64,000 nucleotides of DNA from Desulfuromonas soudanensis (lineage in GTDB: Bacteria; Desulfobacterota; Desulfuromonadia; Desulfuromonadales; WTL), in assembly GCF_001278055.1 (NCBI RefSeq), contig NZ_CP010802.1:1837504-1901503 (forward strand). The letters are read 5' to 3'. Both the position numbers and the translations under genes were made by a program. Below, piece by piece: positions 50,385-59,607 of the stretch. The notes under the pieces are model-generated. The model ran no database searches, had not been told where the DNA came from, and saw only the letters and a list, made by a program, of their open reading frames with translations. Position 1 is the stretch's first letter. Every line of letters begins with the position of its first letter.

Positions 50385-52760
50385 ATGAACAGGTTCATCA
50401 AAATTTCCGCAATTGTCGCCGGAGCCGTCGTCGTCCTGATCGTCGCCCTGATCGTTCTCGCCCAGGTCCTCATTACCCCGGAGAGGGTCAGGGAAACCGT
50501 CCTCCCACTGGCCGAAAAGGCCCTGCACCGCAAGGTCGCCCTCGGCGAAATCGACGTCAGCCTCTTTTCGGGGATTTCCATACAGGACATCCGGGTCCAG
50601 GAAAAGGCGGGGGAGGAGGATTTTGTCGCCGCCGACCGCATTGTGCTGCGTTACCGCATCTGGCCCCTATTTTTCCTGCGGGTGGTGGTCGACGAGGTGC
50701 GGCTCGAGGGACCGAAGATTCGCATCGAGCGACTGGCCGACGGCAGCTTCAACTTCAGCGATCTGACGGCCCCCGCCTCCGCGGAGACTCCGGCACCGAA
50801 GGAAGAACCGGCATCGGAAAATGGGAAGGAGATCAGCCTGTTGGTGGCCAGAGTCGTCGTCAGCGGCGGCGAGATCCTCTTTTTCGATCATGCAGCCGGA
50901 GCCGCCACCCCCTATCGCTACCAGCTCAGCGACCTCGCCCTGGAGGCCAGCGACATCTCCCTGGACCGTCCCTTCCCCTTTTCCGTCAAAGTGCTGTTGA
51001 ACGGCTCGGTCCTGACGCTGGACGGCGAAGCAAACGTGGCCGAGGGAAGCGGCAAGGTGAAGGTCAATCTTGCGGGTCTTGACGTCACGGCTTTTGCCCC
51101 CTACTACCGCAGCGCCATTCCGGGGGATCTCGAGGGGCTCAAGCTGAGTCTCGATGTCGTCGCCGAGAAAGGAGCTGGGAAGCTCTCCTCCAAGGGGTCG
51201 GTGGTTGTCAAGGAGCTCGACCTGATTCTCGATGCCATGAAGGAGAGCCCGCTGCGCGACGCCAGGTTCAATCTCGACTACGCCCTCGATGTCGACCTGG
51301 CCGCCAAGACCCTGACCCTCGGAGCGAGCCGGGCGGTCCTTAACGGGATCGTTGCCGAGTTTGACGGCACGGTGAGCGCCTATGATGTGAAGCCGCTTCT
51401 CGACCTGAACCTCGCCCTGCCGGGGCTCGACCTGCGCCGCACCCTGGCCGCCCTCCCTGATAACCTCGTTGCCGCGGCCAAGGGGATGGATCCCGCCGGG
51501 ACTGTTGACGCCAAGGTTCATCTGTACGGAACCCTCGAGGATCCAGGCAAACTCCTCAAGGACGGCGAGGTGAGCCTGACGGATGTGGCGGTCAGCGCCG
51601 GCGGGATGCGCCCGGCGCTCAGCGGTCGCATCCATCTGTCGGGGGATACCCTGCAGACCGAGAAACTGCAGCTTAAAATCGGCGACAACCTTCTTCAGGT
51701 CGATCTGCAGGGTAAAAATCTCTTTGGCGATCCGGTGGTCCTTTCCAGTCGCATCACCGCCGACAAGCTTCTTGTCGACCCGCTCCTCGGCCCCCCCCCG
51801 ACAGCGGCGGCAGAGGCCGCTCCGGCCACCAGGGACGCGGCTCAGGCCGAGGAGCTCGGGCCCCTGGCGATCCCCCTCAGGGCCAGCGGCGAGGTTCGGG
51901 TCCAGCAGGCGCTCTATAAGGGGCTGGTCATCGACGCCCTGGCCCTCGATTGGCGTCTGGAGAAAAATGTCCTGACGGTGGAGAAATTGACCGGAACTCT
52001 GGCCGGAGGGACTTTCACGCAGAATGCCCGGGTCGATCTCGGCAAGAAGGGGCTCGTCTACACGACCGCACTGGAGCTCAAGGGAGTCCAGGCCGATCCC
52101 CTGGTGACCGCTTTTGCCCCCAAATCCGCTGGGACCCTCTTCGGCAACCTCGATCTGACGGCCCGCTTCGACGGGCGGGGAACCCTGGCCGAAACGGTGA
52201 AGAAAAATCTTTCAGGGAAGGGACGTTTTGCGCTCGCCGAGGCCCGCCTCACCGGTTCGGGGATCGCCCGGGGGCTTTCGGATTATCTCCAGCTCGAAGA
52301 GTTGCGGGATGTACGCTTTGCCAAGGCCGAGGGGGAGTTCACCATCGAACAGGGACGGGTCAAGGTCGCCGCCGATTTTGGCGGGAGTAAACTGCGGCTT
52401 TCTCCCCGGGGGAGCGCCGGCCTCGACGGTAACCTCGATCTGGTTCTCGATACCCGCCTTTCCCCTGAGTTGACCGGCAAGCTCGACAGCCATGGCAAGG
52501 TCAGCGGCTATTTCAAGGACGCGCAGGGGTGGGGACAGGTGCCCCTGAAGCTCTCCGGAACCGTTGCGGCCCCGCGCTTCACTCTCGACGCTTCGGCGGT
52601 CAAGGGACAGGTCAAGGAAAAGGCCCGGGAGCAGTTGCAGAAGACGCTGGAGAAGAAGCTCTTCAAGAAAGGGACTCCTGCCGAGCCGGGGACCCCGGAA
52701 AGCCAGGATCCCGCCAAAAAGGCCCTCGATGACGCCCTCAAGGGGTTGTTCGGCCGTTGA
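50385..52760 (+). CDS. AsmA family (DUF748-like) membrane-associated protein
   Basis: A 791-residue protein anchored by one N-terminal transmembrane segment (ISAIVAGAVVVLIVALIVLAQVLI) with the remainder predicted in the periplasm. The start of the periplasmic part (VLPLAEKALHRKVALGEIDVSLFSGISIQDI) is the typical AsmA lead-in, and the body is beta-rich with repeated NLDLTARF-type strands and a C-terminal ARF-like domain. AsmA-type proteins are linked to outer-membrane lipid and protein homeostasis and probably move phospholipid. The start ATG 50385 follows TTGGAGGA. The last 50 residues are lysine- and proline-rich. Confidence 0.87.
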   Translation: MNRFIKISAIVAGAVVVLIVALIVLAQVLITPERVRETVLPLAEKALHRKVALGEIDVSLFSGISIQDIRVQEKAGEEDFVAADRIVLRYRIWPLFFLRVVVDEVRLEGPKIRIERLADGSFNFSDLTAPASAETPAPKEEPASENGKEISLLVARVVVSGGEILFFDHAAGAATPYRYQLSDLALEASDISLDRPFPFSVKVLLNGSVLTLDGEANVAEGSGKVKVNLAGLDVTAFAPYYRSAIPGDLEGLKLSLDVVAEKGAGKLSSKGSVVVKELDLILDAMKESPLRDARFNLDYALDVDLAAKTLTLGASRAVLNGIVAEFDGTVSAYDVKPLLDLNLALPGLDLRRTLAALPDNLVAAAKGMDPAGTVDAKVHLYGTLEDPGKLLKDGEVSLTDVAVSAGGMRPALSGRIHLSGDTLQTEKLQLKIGDNLLQVDLQGKNLFGDPVVLSSRITADKLLVDPLLGPPPTAAAEAAPATRDAAQAEELGPLAIPLRASGEVRVQQALYKGLVIDALALDWRLEKNVLTVEKLTGTLAGGTFTQNARVDLGKKGLVYTTALELKGVQADPLVTAFAPKSAGTLFGNLDLTARFDGRGTLAETVKKNLSGKGRFALAEARLTGSGIARGLSDYLQLEELRDVRFAKAEGEFTIEQGRVKVAADFGGSKLRLSPRGSAGLDGNLDLVLDTRLSPELTGKLDSHGKVSGYFKDAQGWGQVPLKLSGTVAAPRFTLDASAVKGQVKEKAREQLQKTLEKKLFKKGTPAEPGTPESQDPAKKALDDALKGLFGR

Positions 52761-52785
52761 CATGTTCTGTTTTTTCGTGGTAGAG
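52757..52785 (+). promoter_or_regulatory. candidate promoter for the ferritin-like gene
   Basis: A perfect TTGACA (52757-52762), overlapping the AsmA stop codon, 17 bases, GTAGAG (52780-52785), 30 bases before ATG 52815. The -10 is weak. Confidence 0.4.
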
Positions 52786-52814
52786 GTGCCCCAAAAAAAA
52801 CAGGAGCTTGCCAC

Positions 52815-53306
52815 ATGACCGGAATGGAAGACTACAGTGGATTTGAGGTGATCAGGGCCGCCATGGAAGTTGAGAAGAACGGCCACCGTTTCTACTCGAC
52901 CATGGCGCAAAAAGCCAAGAGCGAAATTGCCAGGGAGATCTTCGCCTGGCTGGCCCAAGATGAGGTGGCCCACCTCAAAACCCTCGAGGATCTCGTCCCG
53001 CAATACCAGGAGGGGGCCTTCTGGGACGATGAGGAGATTTTTCTCCCCTACCTGCGGCGCTTCTCAGACAGCGAAATCTTCCCCTCCGCCGAGCGCCTGG
53101 AGAAAGTCCTGCAGTCGGGGGATAGCGACTTTAAAGCCCTCGACCTGGCTATCGAGGCCGAGGAAAAATTCGCCGCCTACTTCCACAAGGCCGCGATCCA
53201 CGCCCGCACCCGCGAAGGGAAGGACGCCTTCGCCTGGCTCGCCGGCGAAGAGGACCGTCACGCTGCAGTCCTCAAGGAGCGCAGGGCCAAGCTCCAGGCC
53301 GCCTGA
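52815..53306 (+). CDS. ferritin-like/rubrerythrin-domain protein
   Basis: A 163-residue four-helix di-iron protein. The ligand pattern is visible in AMEVEKNGHRFY, DEVAHLKTLED, AIEAEEKFAAYF and GEEDRHAAVL (ExxH twice, with helix Glu residues). It lacks the C-terminal rubredoxin domain of true rubrerythrin. Family members reduce peroxide or store iron in anaerobes. The start ATG 52815 follows AGGAG. The gene ends at a strong bidirectional terminator. Confidence 0.9.
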   Translation: MTGMEDYSGFEVIRAAMEVEKNGHRFYSTMAQKAKSEIAREIFAWLAQDEVAHLKTLEDLVPQYQEGAFWDDEEIFLPYLRRFSDSEIFPSAERLEKVLQSGDSDFKALDLAIEAEEKFAAYFHKAAIHARTREGKDAFAWLAGEEDRHAAVLKERRAKLQAA

Positions 53307-53332
53307 ACGCAACAGTTTCGGTTCAAAAAAGA

Positions 53333-53368
53333 AAAGGGGCGTCCTGAGGGACGCCCCTTTTCTTTTTG
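53333..53368. terminator. bidirectional intrinsic terminator between the ferritin-like gene and the minus-strand group
   Basis: AAAAGGGGCGTCC (53333-53345) and GGACGCCCCTTTT (53350-53362) pair around TGAG, followed by CTTTTTG; A-rich sequence on the left gives a U tract for the minus strand. Confidence 0.9.
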
Positions 53369-53370
53369 TC

Positions 53371-53604
53371 TCACGCCCCCTTCTGCGGAGGGTCTTTGCC
53401 GAATAACTTGAGGAGGAGCAATATCCCCGGGAAAAGATGGAAAAGGAGGTCGAAGATGTCGACGGGCCGGCTCAGGGTCCCCTTAAAAAGCATGCGGATC
53501 TTCTCGAAGAGGTGCGGTTCGGGGACGAAGGGGGCCAGCCCGAGGAGAATCGAAAAGAGGATCAGGAGGGGGTAGGGGATCTCGTTCAGGATCGGCAGCT
53601 TCAT
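53371..53604 (-). CDS. small membrane protein of unknown function
   Basis: A 77-residue protein with two hydrophobic segments (YPLLILFSILLGLAPF near the start and LLFHLFPGILLLLKLFG at the end) joined by PEPHLFEKIRMLFKGTL. It begins at ATG 53604 and overlaps the CDF transporter gene by four bases, so it is likely co-translated and may associate with it. I do not recognise the family with certainty. Confidence 0.75.
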   Translation of the reverse strand: MKLPILNEIPYPLLILFSILLGLAPFVPEPHLFEKIRMLFKGTLSRPVDIFDLLFHLFPGILLLLKLFGKDPPQKGA

Positions 53605-54548
53605 CGATCGTCTCCGGGGGCTATTTCCCTGCTGAAACGGGTCTTTTCCGTGGCGCAGACCTCCCGTCCGGGGCAGTCGGCGCGCCTGCACGGTTCGACG
53701 TGAATCGTCACGTCAGAACCGCGAACCTCCTGCTCGATGCGCTTTTCCAGGTGATCGGCGATGTCGTGGGCCTCTTCCACCGAGAGGTGTTTGCAGACGG
53801 TCAGATGAAAGTCCATGATCTTTTGCGAACCGGCGCGGCGGGTGCGCAGGTTGTGGTAGTCGAGAAGATCCCCCTGGTGGGATTCGATCAGCCGCTGCAC
53901 CTCCTGGCGCACCGCCTCGGGGAGCTCTTCGTCGAGGACGTCCCCCAGGCCGCGACGCACCAGGCGCAGGGCCTCGAAGAGGATGTAGCAGGCGACCAAG
54001 AGCGACAGCACCGGGTCGAGCCAGGGGATGTTGACGAAGTTGATCACCACCAGCCCCGCCAGAAGGGCGAGGTTGGTGTAGACGTCCATGGAAAAATGAA
54101 GGGAGTCGGCCTGCAGTGCCGAGGAGTCGGTTTCTCTGGCGACCCGGCGCAGGTAGCGGCTGATGCAGAAGGAGGCCAGGGCGCTGAAGAGGAGGACCGA
54201 CATCCCCTGGCCGAGGCGTGCCAGGGCGACCCCCGAAGAGAGGCGTCGGATCGATTCGAAGATGATCCACCCGCCGGAGGACGCAATGACCAGAGCCTGG
54301 ATAATGGTCGCCAGCGTTTCGTACTTGCCGTGGCCGAAGGGGTGCTTCTCGTCGGCGGGCTCTTCGGCCTTGTGGATTGCCAGATAGTTGATCCCCGACA
54401 TGAAGATGTCGAGGAGCGAATCGATGGCCGATGAGAGGACCGCCAGGGAACCGGTCGTTATTCCGACCACGAGTTTAATGAGGGCCAGCCCGGTGGCGGT
54501 GGCCATCGAAAAGCGGGCGGCCCTGATTTTCGGGTTGAGTCTGTTCAT
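53601..54548 (-). CDS. cation diffusion facilitator (FieF/YiiP-type) transporter
   Basis: A 315-residue CDF metal/proton antiporter, with six hydrophobic segments and a C-terminal cytosolic domain. The metal site shows DxxxD in the second segment (Asp43 and Asp47 in DSLLD) and HxxxD in the fifth (HFSMD), the DD-HD arrangement of FieF/YiiP Zn/Fe exporters rather than the HD-HD of Zn-only ZitB types. Residues after about 295 form an unusual cysteine-bearing tail (CRRADCPGREVC). The start is ATG 54548. It lies upstream of the small membrane protein. Confidence 0.9.
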   Translation of the reverse strand: MNRLNPKIRAARFSMATATGLALIKLVVGITTGSLAVLSSAIDSLLDIFMSGINYLAIHKAEEPADEKHPFGHGKYETLATIIQALVIASSGGWIIFESIRRLSSGVALARLGQGMSVLLFSALASFCISRYLRRVARETDSSALQADSLHFSMDVYTNLALLAGLVVINFVNIPWLDPVLSLLVACYILFEALRLVRRGLGDVLDEELPEAVRQEVQRLIESHQGDLLDYHNLRTRRAGSQKIMDFHLTVCKHLSVEEAHDIADHLEKRIEQEVRGSDVTIHVEPCRRADCPGREVCATEKTRFSREIAPGDDR

Positions 54549-54577
54549 CCCCGCATGCCCTCTGTCCCCGTGCGCCG

Positions 54578-55090
54578 TCAATCCTTCAGGGAGCATTCCT
54601 GCTCCCAGGCCAGATAGCCGTCGTTTTCGATAGCCCAGAAGGCCTCGATGCGCTCCCCGTAATAGTCGCGGTCGGCGCAGTCCTTCTCGATGTCGGCCAG
54701 CAGGGACTCGTCGACCAGGTTCACCTTCCGGCAGTAGCGGTAGAAGGCGAGGGTTCCGGAGAGAATGTCGCCGAGCTCGGCCAGGTTCGGTTCGAGAGTC
54801 CTGACGATATACCAGTTGCCGGCGAACTGCCGCAACCGTCCGGGACGGAGGGCGAAGATGTTCTCCTGGCGGTCGGGGATGACGAACTCCCGGAGGAAAT
54901 AGTCGGCGCCATAGGCCAGGGCGCTGGCCTCCTCGGCGGTGCGACCCTCCTCGACGAGGTCGAGGTAGAAGGATTTGAGAAATTCCGAGCACAATCGGTC
55001 GACGCGAATTTCGTCTTGCAGATTCCGGACCTCGAACTGCTCGGGGGCAAAGAGCGCTTCCTGATCCTCTTTTACAGTATGATCGGACAT
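54578..55090 (-). CDS. conserved-looking protein of unknown function
   Basis: A 170-residue soluble acidic protein starting at ATG 55090 behind AGGAGG. It has no signal peptide, membrane segment or motif that I recognise, but reads as a folded alpha-rich domain (RVDRLCSEFLKSFYLDLVEEGRTAEEASALAYGADYFLREF and NWYIVRTLEPNLAELGDILSGTLAFYRYC). It precedes the CDF gene by 29 bases and is divergent from mutS. Candidate promoter: TTGACC (55143-55138), 18 bases, TAATAA (55119-55114) on the minus strand. Confidence 0.72.
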   Translation of the reverse strand: MSDHTVKEDQEALFAPEQFEVRNLQDEIRVDRLCSEFLKSFYLDLVEEGRTAEEASALAYGADYFLREFVIPDRQENIFALRPGRLRQFAGNWYIVRTLEPNLAELGDILSGTLAFYRYCRKVNLVDESLLADIEKDCADRDYYGERIEAFWAIENDGYLAWEQECSLKD

Positions 55091-55113
55091 GACACCTCCT
55101 GCAATGGGGCCTT

Positions 55114-55143
55114 TTATTAGCATCCGCGCGGTCGGCGGGTCAA
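55114..55143 (-). promoter_or_regulatory. candidate promoter of the minus-strand CDF group
   Basis: On the minus strand TTGACC (55143-55138), 18 bases, TAATAA (55119-55114), 23 bases before ATG 55090. Confidence 0.45.
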
Positions 55144-55168
55144 GGGATTTTCCTACGGGATAAGGCTA

Positions 55169-55197
55169 TTTACATCACCGGGGCGGTTTGTTAACAT
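55169..55197 (+). promoter_or_regulatory. sigma70-type promoter of mutS
   Basis: TTTACA (55169-55174), 17 bases, TAACAT (55192-55197), 75 bases before the mutS start. Confidence 0.5.
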
Positions 55198-55272
55198 AAC
55201 GCCTTCTTTAATCTTTACCGCCGGGGATTTTTTCGACCCGCGGCGGGAGCTCCCCTCAAGGATGGCCCTTTC

Positions 55273-57888
55273 ATGAGCAGCACCACCCCCATGATGCGTC
55301 AGTACCTGGAAATCAAGTCCCAGTATCCCGACGCCATCCTCTTTTTTCGCCTCGGCGATTTCTACGAAATGTTTCTGGAGGACGCCGTCACCGCCTCCCG
55401 CGTTCTCGACATCACCCTGACCTGCCGCAACAAGGGGGCGGCCGAAGAGATTCCTCTCTGCGGCATCCCCTTTCACAGCTCCCAGCCCTATATCGCCCGC
55501 CTGGTGGAAAACGGCTACAAGGTCGCGGTCTGCGAACAGGTGGAAGACCCGAAAACGGCCAAGGGAATCGTCCGTCGCGAGGTGGTGCGGGTCGTCTCTC
55601 CCGGCCTGGTCCTCGACACCGAGTCCCTCAAGCCCAAGGAAAACAATTATCTGGTGGCCTTGGCCGAAGGCGACGCCGGCCGTTACGGTGTGGCGGTCCT
55701 CGACATCACCACGGGAGAGTTCCGTGTGACCGAAACCGCCGGCCTCGACGGAGTGCGCAGCGAACTCACCGCGCTCAACCCCCGGGAGGTCATGGTCGCC
55801 GACGGCGCCGAAGGGACTTCGCTGCGTCAGGGTCTTGCCGCCATCCTCGCCGGGCGCATGGTCAACCTCCTCCCCGAATGGACCTTCGAGAGCGACCGTG
55901 CCGCCGGGCTTCTCACCGACTTCTTTGCCTGTGGCTCGCTGGCAGCCTTCGGTTGCGCCGGACTCCCCGGCGCCGTCCGCGCCGCCGGCGCCATTCTCCA
56001 TTACCTGCAGGAGACCCAGAAATACGATCTCGGCCATATCCGCCCCCTGGCGACCTATCATACCCGGGATTACATGGTCCTCGACGAGACCTCGCGGCGC
56101 AACCTGGAACTGACCGCCACTCTTCACGACGGCGGCAAAAAAGGTTCGCTTCTCGGGGTCCTCGACCGCACCGTCACCGCCATGGGAGGGCGAAGGCTGC
56201 GCCAGTGGATCAACCAGCCACTGGTGGATGTGGGACGGATTCAGGGGCGCCACCAGGCGGTGGCCGAAATGGTGGAGAAGAGCCTGCTGCGGGACGAGCT
56301 GCGCGCCGCCCTCGATGGCGTCTACGACCTGGAGCGTCTCAACGCCAAGATCGCCATGGCTAGCGCCAACGCCAAGGATCTGGCGGCCCTGCGTTCTTCG
56401 CTGATGCGGCTTCCGGCGCTCATCGACCTGCTGCAGGGGGTGGAGGCTCCCTTTCTCCTCGAGCTCGGTTCCGGGATCGATCCCCTTCTCGATGTCTGTG
56501 AACTCCTTTGCGGCGCCATCGTCGACGATCCTCCCTTTGTCCTGCGGGAGGGGGGGCTGATCCGCGACGGCTACCATGACCCCCTCGACGAACTGCGCCT
56601 GATCAGCCGGCAGGGGAAGGGGTGGATCGCCCGCCTCGAGCAGCAGGAGAAGGAGCGCACCGGGATCTCGACGCTCAAGGTCCGTTTCAACAGGGTCTTT
56701 GGCTATTACATCGAGGTGACCCGCAGCCATCTCGGAAAGGTCCCCGACGACTACCAGCGCCGCCAGACCCTGGCCAACGCCGAGCGCTATATCACCCCGG
56801 CACTCAAGGAGTACGAGGAGAAGGTCCTCGGCGCCGAGGAGCGCCTGGTGGAGATCGAATACGACCTCTTCCAGGAGGTGCGCCAACAGACGTCCCGCCA
56901 GGGACGACGCATCCAGCAGGTCGCCGACGCCCTGGCGACGCTCGATGTCGTCTTCGGGCTCTCCGAGCTGGCCCATGAGCGCAACTACGTCGTCCCCGAG
57001 ATGGACGACAGCGGCGACCTGGTGCTGGTGGAGGGGCGGCACCCGGTGATCGAGGCGATGAGCCTCTCCGAGCGGTTCGTCGCCAACGACGTGACCCTCG
57101 ATACCCGCGAGAATCAGATCCTGATCATCACCGGCCCCAATATGGCCGGCAAATCGACCTTCATGCGCCAGATCGCCCTGGTCACCCTCATGGCCCACAT
57201 GGGGAGCCTGGTTCCGGCGCGCTCGGCGCGGATCGGGGTGGTCGACCGCATTTTTACCCGGGTCGGGGCCAGCGACAATCTGGCTCGCGGCCAGTCGACC
57301 TTCATGGTCGAGATGACCGAGGCGGCCAACATCCTCAACCATGCCACCCCCCGCAGCCTCATCGTCCTCGATGAGATCGGTCGCGGCACCTCGACCTTCG
57401 ACGGCATCAGCATCGCCTGGTCCGTCGCCGAGTACCTGCACGACAACCCCGCCGTCGCCGCCAAGACCCTCTTCGCCACCCACTATCACGAACTCACCGA
57501 TCTCGCCCTGACCCGGGAGCGGGTGAAGAACTACAACGTGGCCGTCAAGGAGTGGAACGACCAGATCATTTTTTTGCGCAAGATCGTCAAGGGGGGCGCC
57601 AGCCATTCCTACGGTATCCAGGTGGCGCGTCTCGCCGGGTTGCCTGCGGCCGTCATCGACCGCGCCCGGGAGGTGCTGCGCAATCTCGAGTCGGGGGAAT
57701 TCGAACGGGAAGGGGAGCCGCGCCTGGCCCGCAGCCGTCGGGGGAAGAGCTCCGTTCCCGTTCCCCAGCTCTCCCTCTTCGACAGTGAAAGCGACGAAAT
57801 CCGCCGCCGTCTTGACGAACTCGACACTGCGGTCCTCACTCCCCTGGAGGCCCTCAATATCCTCGACCAACTCAAGAAAATGGTGTAA
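55273..57888 (+). CDS. mutS: DNA mismatch repair protein MutS
   Basis: Recognises mismatches and recruits MutL. It has 871 residues from ATG 55273. The mismatch-binding Phe-x-Glu lies in GDFYEMF near residue 36; the clamp and lever domains follow; the ABC ATPase has Walker [10 protein letters not shown] at about 621-629 and Walker [14 protein letters not shown]; the C terminus ends [12 protein letters not shown]. It is complete and close to the usual 850-870 length. It is followed three bases later by the amidase gene. Confidence 0.97.
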   Translation: MSSTTPMMRQYLEIKSQYPDAILFFRLGDFYEMFLEDAVTASRVLDITLTCRNKGAAEEIPLCGIPFHSSQPYIARLVENGYKVAVCEQVEDPKTAKGIVRREVVRVVSPGLVLDTESLKPKENNYLVALAEGDAGRYGVAVLDITTGEFRVTETAGLDGVRSELTALNPREVMVADGAEGTSLRQGLAAILAGRMVNLLPEWTFESDRAAGLLTDFFACGSLAAFGCAGLPGAVRAAGAILHYLQETQKYDLGHIRPLATYHTRDYMVLDETSRRNLELTATLHDGGKKGSLLGVLDRTVTAMGGRRLRQWINQPLVDVGRIQGRHQAVAEMVEKSLLRDELRAALDGVYDLERLNAKIAMASANAKDLAALRSSLMRLPALIDLLQGVEAPFLLELGSGIDPLLDVCELLCGAIVDDPPFVLREGGLIRDGYHDPLDELRLISRQGKGWIARLEQQEKERTGISTLKVRFNRVFGYYIEVTRSHLGKVPDDYQRRQTLANAERYITPALKEYEEKVLGAEERLVEIEYDLFQEVRQQTSRQGRRIQQVADALATLDVVFGLSELAHERNYVVPEMDDSGDLVLVEGRHPVIEAMSLSERFVANDVTLDTRENQILIITGPNMAGKSTFMRQIALVTLMAHMGSLVPARSARIGVVDRIFTRVGASDNLARGQSTFMVEMTEAANILNHATPRSLIVLDEIGRGTSTFDGISIAWSVAEYLHDNPAVAAKTLFATHYHELTDLALTRERVKNYNVAVKEWNDQIIFLRKIVKGGASHSYGIQVARLAGLPAAVIDRAREVLRNLESGEFEREGEPRLARSRRGKSSVPVPQLSLFDSESDEIRRRLDELDTAVLTPLEALNILDQLKKMV

Positions 57889-57891
57889 CCA

Positions 57892-59607
57892 ATGAGATTG
57901 TTTAGGATTTTGCTCCTATTTTCTCTCCTCTGCCTCTCCTGCGCCGGGCCCGTCGTGGCGGCCGGTGCCGAGCAGGCCTACAGGAAGGCCACCGAGAGCC
58001 ATCAGCGGTTGATGGGCTCGGCCAAGAAGCAGCAGCACCGGGACCAGTGGCTGGCCGTTCTCGACCGTTTCACCGCCGTCGTCGAGATGGCGCCCGGATC
58101 GAGTACCGCCGCCGACGCCCTCTTTATGGCGGCGCAAACCTGCGAAGGTCTCTATCGGGTCTCCTGGGTGAAAAACGATGCCCGGCGCGCCGTGGAACTC
58201 TACCTCAACCTCGCCCGGCAGCACGGCGAAAGCTCCCTGGCCGACGACGCCCTGGCCCGGGCGGCGGAGATCGAGGAAACCGTTTTCAAGGAGAAGGGTG
58301 AGGCCTACCGGCACTACGCGCAAATCGTCGAGGGTTATCCCCGGGGGGATCAGGCGGCCGCCGCCCGAATTCGGCTGAAGGCCCTGTCCGACCACGCCCC
58401 TCCGTCGCCGCCGGCCGCCTCTCCGGTCGCCGCGGTGAGAGGGGGAGGGGAGCTGACCGGACTGCGCATCTGGTCCAACGCCGGATACACGCGCATCGTT
58501 CTCGATTTGAGCCGGGCGGCGGAATTCACCGCCAATGTTCTCCCGGCCAATCCCGCCACCGGCAGCGAGCCGCGTCTCTATGTCGACATCGCCGGCAGTG
58601 CGGCACCCCAGCTCCTCTCGGAAGTGACCACCGTCGAGGACGGCCTTCTGCGCCGGATTCGCACCGGGGTTCCGGGGGAGAACCGGGTCCGGGTCGTCTT
58701 CGATCTGGTGAGCTTCGGCGACTACAAGGTCTTTCCTCTGGAGGATCCCTATCGCATCGTCGTCGACATCACCGGCTCCGGGGCCCCGGAGATTCGCTCC
58801 GCCGATGCCGAACTGCGCAGCCTCCCCCCCGCACCTCAGGATGGGATCGGACGCATACTCGATCAGGCTCCCGCCGAACGTCCCCTGAAGATCCATATCC
58901 CCGAGGGGCAAAAGAATGGAAAGCTGCGGCGGATCGTCGTCGATGCCGGGCACGGCGGCAAGGATCCCGGCGCCGTCGGTGTCAGCGGCGTCCTGGAAAA
59001 GGACGTCACTCTGGCCATGGCCAAGGTTCTGGCGCGGCGCCTCGAGCAGGCCTTCGGATGCGAAGTTCTGTTGAGCCGCAACGGCGACGTCTACCTTCCT
59101 CTCGAGGAGCGCACCGGTTTTGCCAACAAGGTCGGGGCCGATCTCTTTATCTCGATTCACGCCAACGCCAGCACCAATCACAACGCCTACGGCGTGGAGA
59201 CCTACTATCTCAACTTCTCAAAAAACGAGCAGGCGATGGCTGTGGCCGCCCGGGAAAACGGCACAACCCTCAAACAGGTCGGCGACCTGGAACTGATCCT
59301 CTTTGATCTGATGGCCAACTCCAAAATCAACGAATCGAGCCGCCTGGCGGCGGAGATTCAGAAATCGTTGGTGGAAAAGCTCGGTCGACACTACAAAAAC
59401 ATCAAGGATCTCGGTGTGCGCCAGGGCCCCTTTCACGTCCTCCTCGGGGCGACCATGCCCTCGGTGCTGGTCGAGGCGGCCTTCCTCAGCAACAGCCGTG
59501 AAGAAGGTCGACTCACCGACAACAAGTTTCATGAACGGACCGCCGACGCCATTATCAGCGGCGTCCGCAATTTTGCCAATGCTCTGGAGATGATGGCCGC
59601 CCGATGA
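57892..59607 (+). CDS. N-acetylmuramoyl-L-alanine amidase (AmiC-type)
   Basis: Cleaves the bond between muramic acid and the peptide stem, for daughter-cell separation. It has 571 residues: a signal peptide (about 1-23, with a Cys in LSCAGP that could make it a lipoprotein), a helical TPR-like region (30-170), an AMIN domain (about 185-290, GELTGLRIWSNAGYTRIVLDLS) and the zinc amidase domain from 343 with His354 in DAGHGGKDPGAVG and a later catalytic Glu in MPSVLVEAAFLSN. It overlaps glnD by four bases, an unusual pairing of cell-wall and nitrogen genes. Confidence 0.93.
   Translation: MRLFRILLLFSLLCLSCAGPVVAAGAEQAYRKATESHQRLMGSAKKQQHRDQWLAVLDRFTAVVEMAPGSSTAADALFMAAQTCEGLYRVSWVKNDARRAVELYLNLARQHGESSLADDALARAAEIEETVFKEKGEAYRHYAQIVEGYPRGDQAAAARIRLKALSDHAPPSPPAASPVAAVRGGGELTGLRIWSNAGYTRIVLDLSRAAEFTANVLPANPATGSEPRLYVDIAGSAAPQLLSEVTTVEDGLLRRIRTGVPGENRVRVVFDLVSFGDYKVFPLEDPYRIVVDITGSGAPEIRSADAELRSLPPAPQDGIGRILDQAPAERPLKIHIPEGQKNGKLRRIVVDAGHGGKDPGAVGVSGVLEKDVTLAMAKVLARRLEQAFGCEVLLSRNGDVYLPLEERTGFANKVGADLFISIHANASTNHNAYGVETYYLNFSKNEQAMAVAARENGTTLKQVGDLELILFDLMANSKINESSRLAAEIQKSLVEKLGRHYKNIKDLGVRQGPFHVLLGATMPSVLVEAAFLSNSREEGRLTDNKFHERTADAIISGVRNFANALEMMAAR

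Noticed and set aside
55153-57870. A 905-residue minus-strand open frame over mutS
   Set aside because: It is the antisense shadow of a complete MutS in GC-rich DNA and shows no domain.
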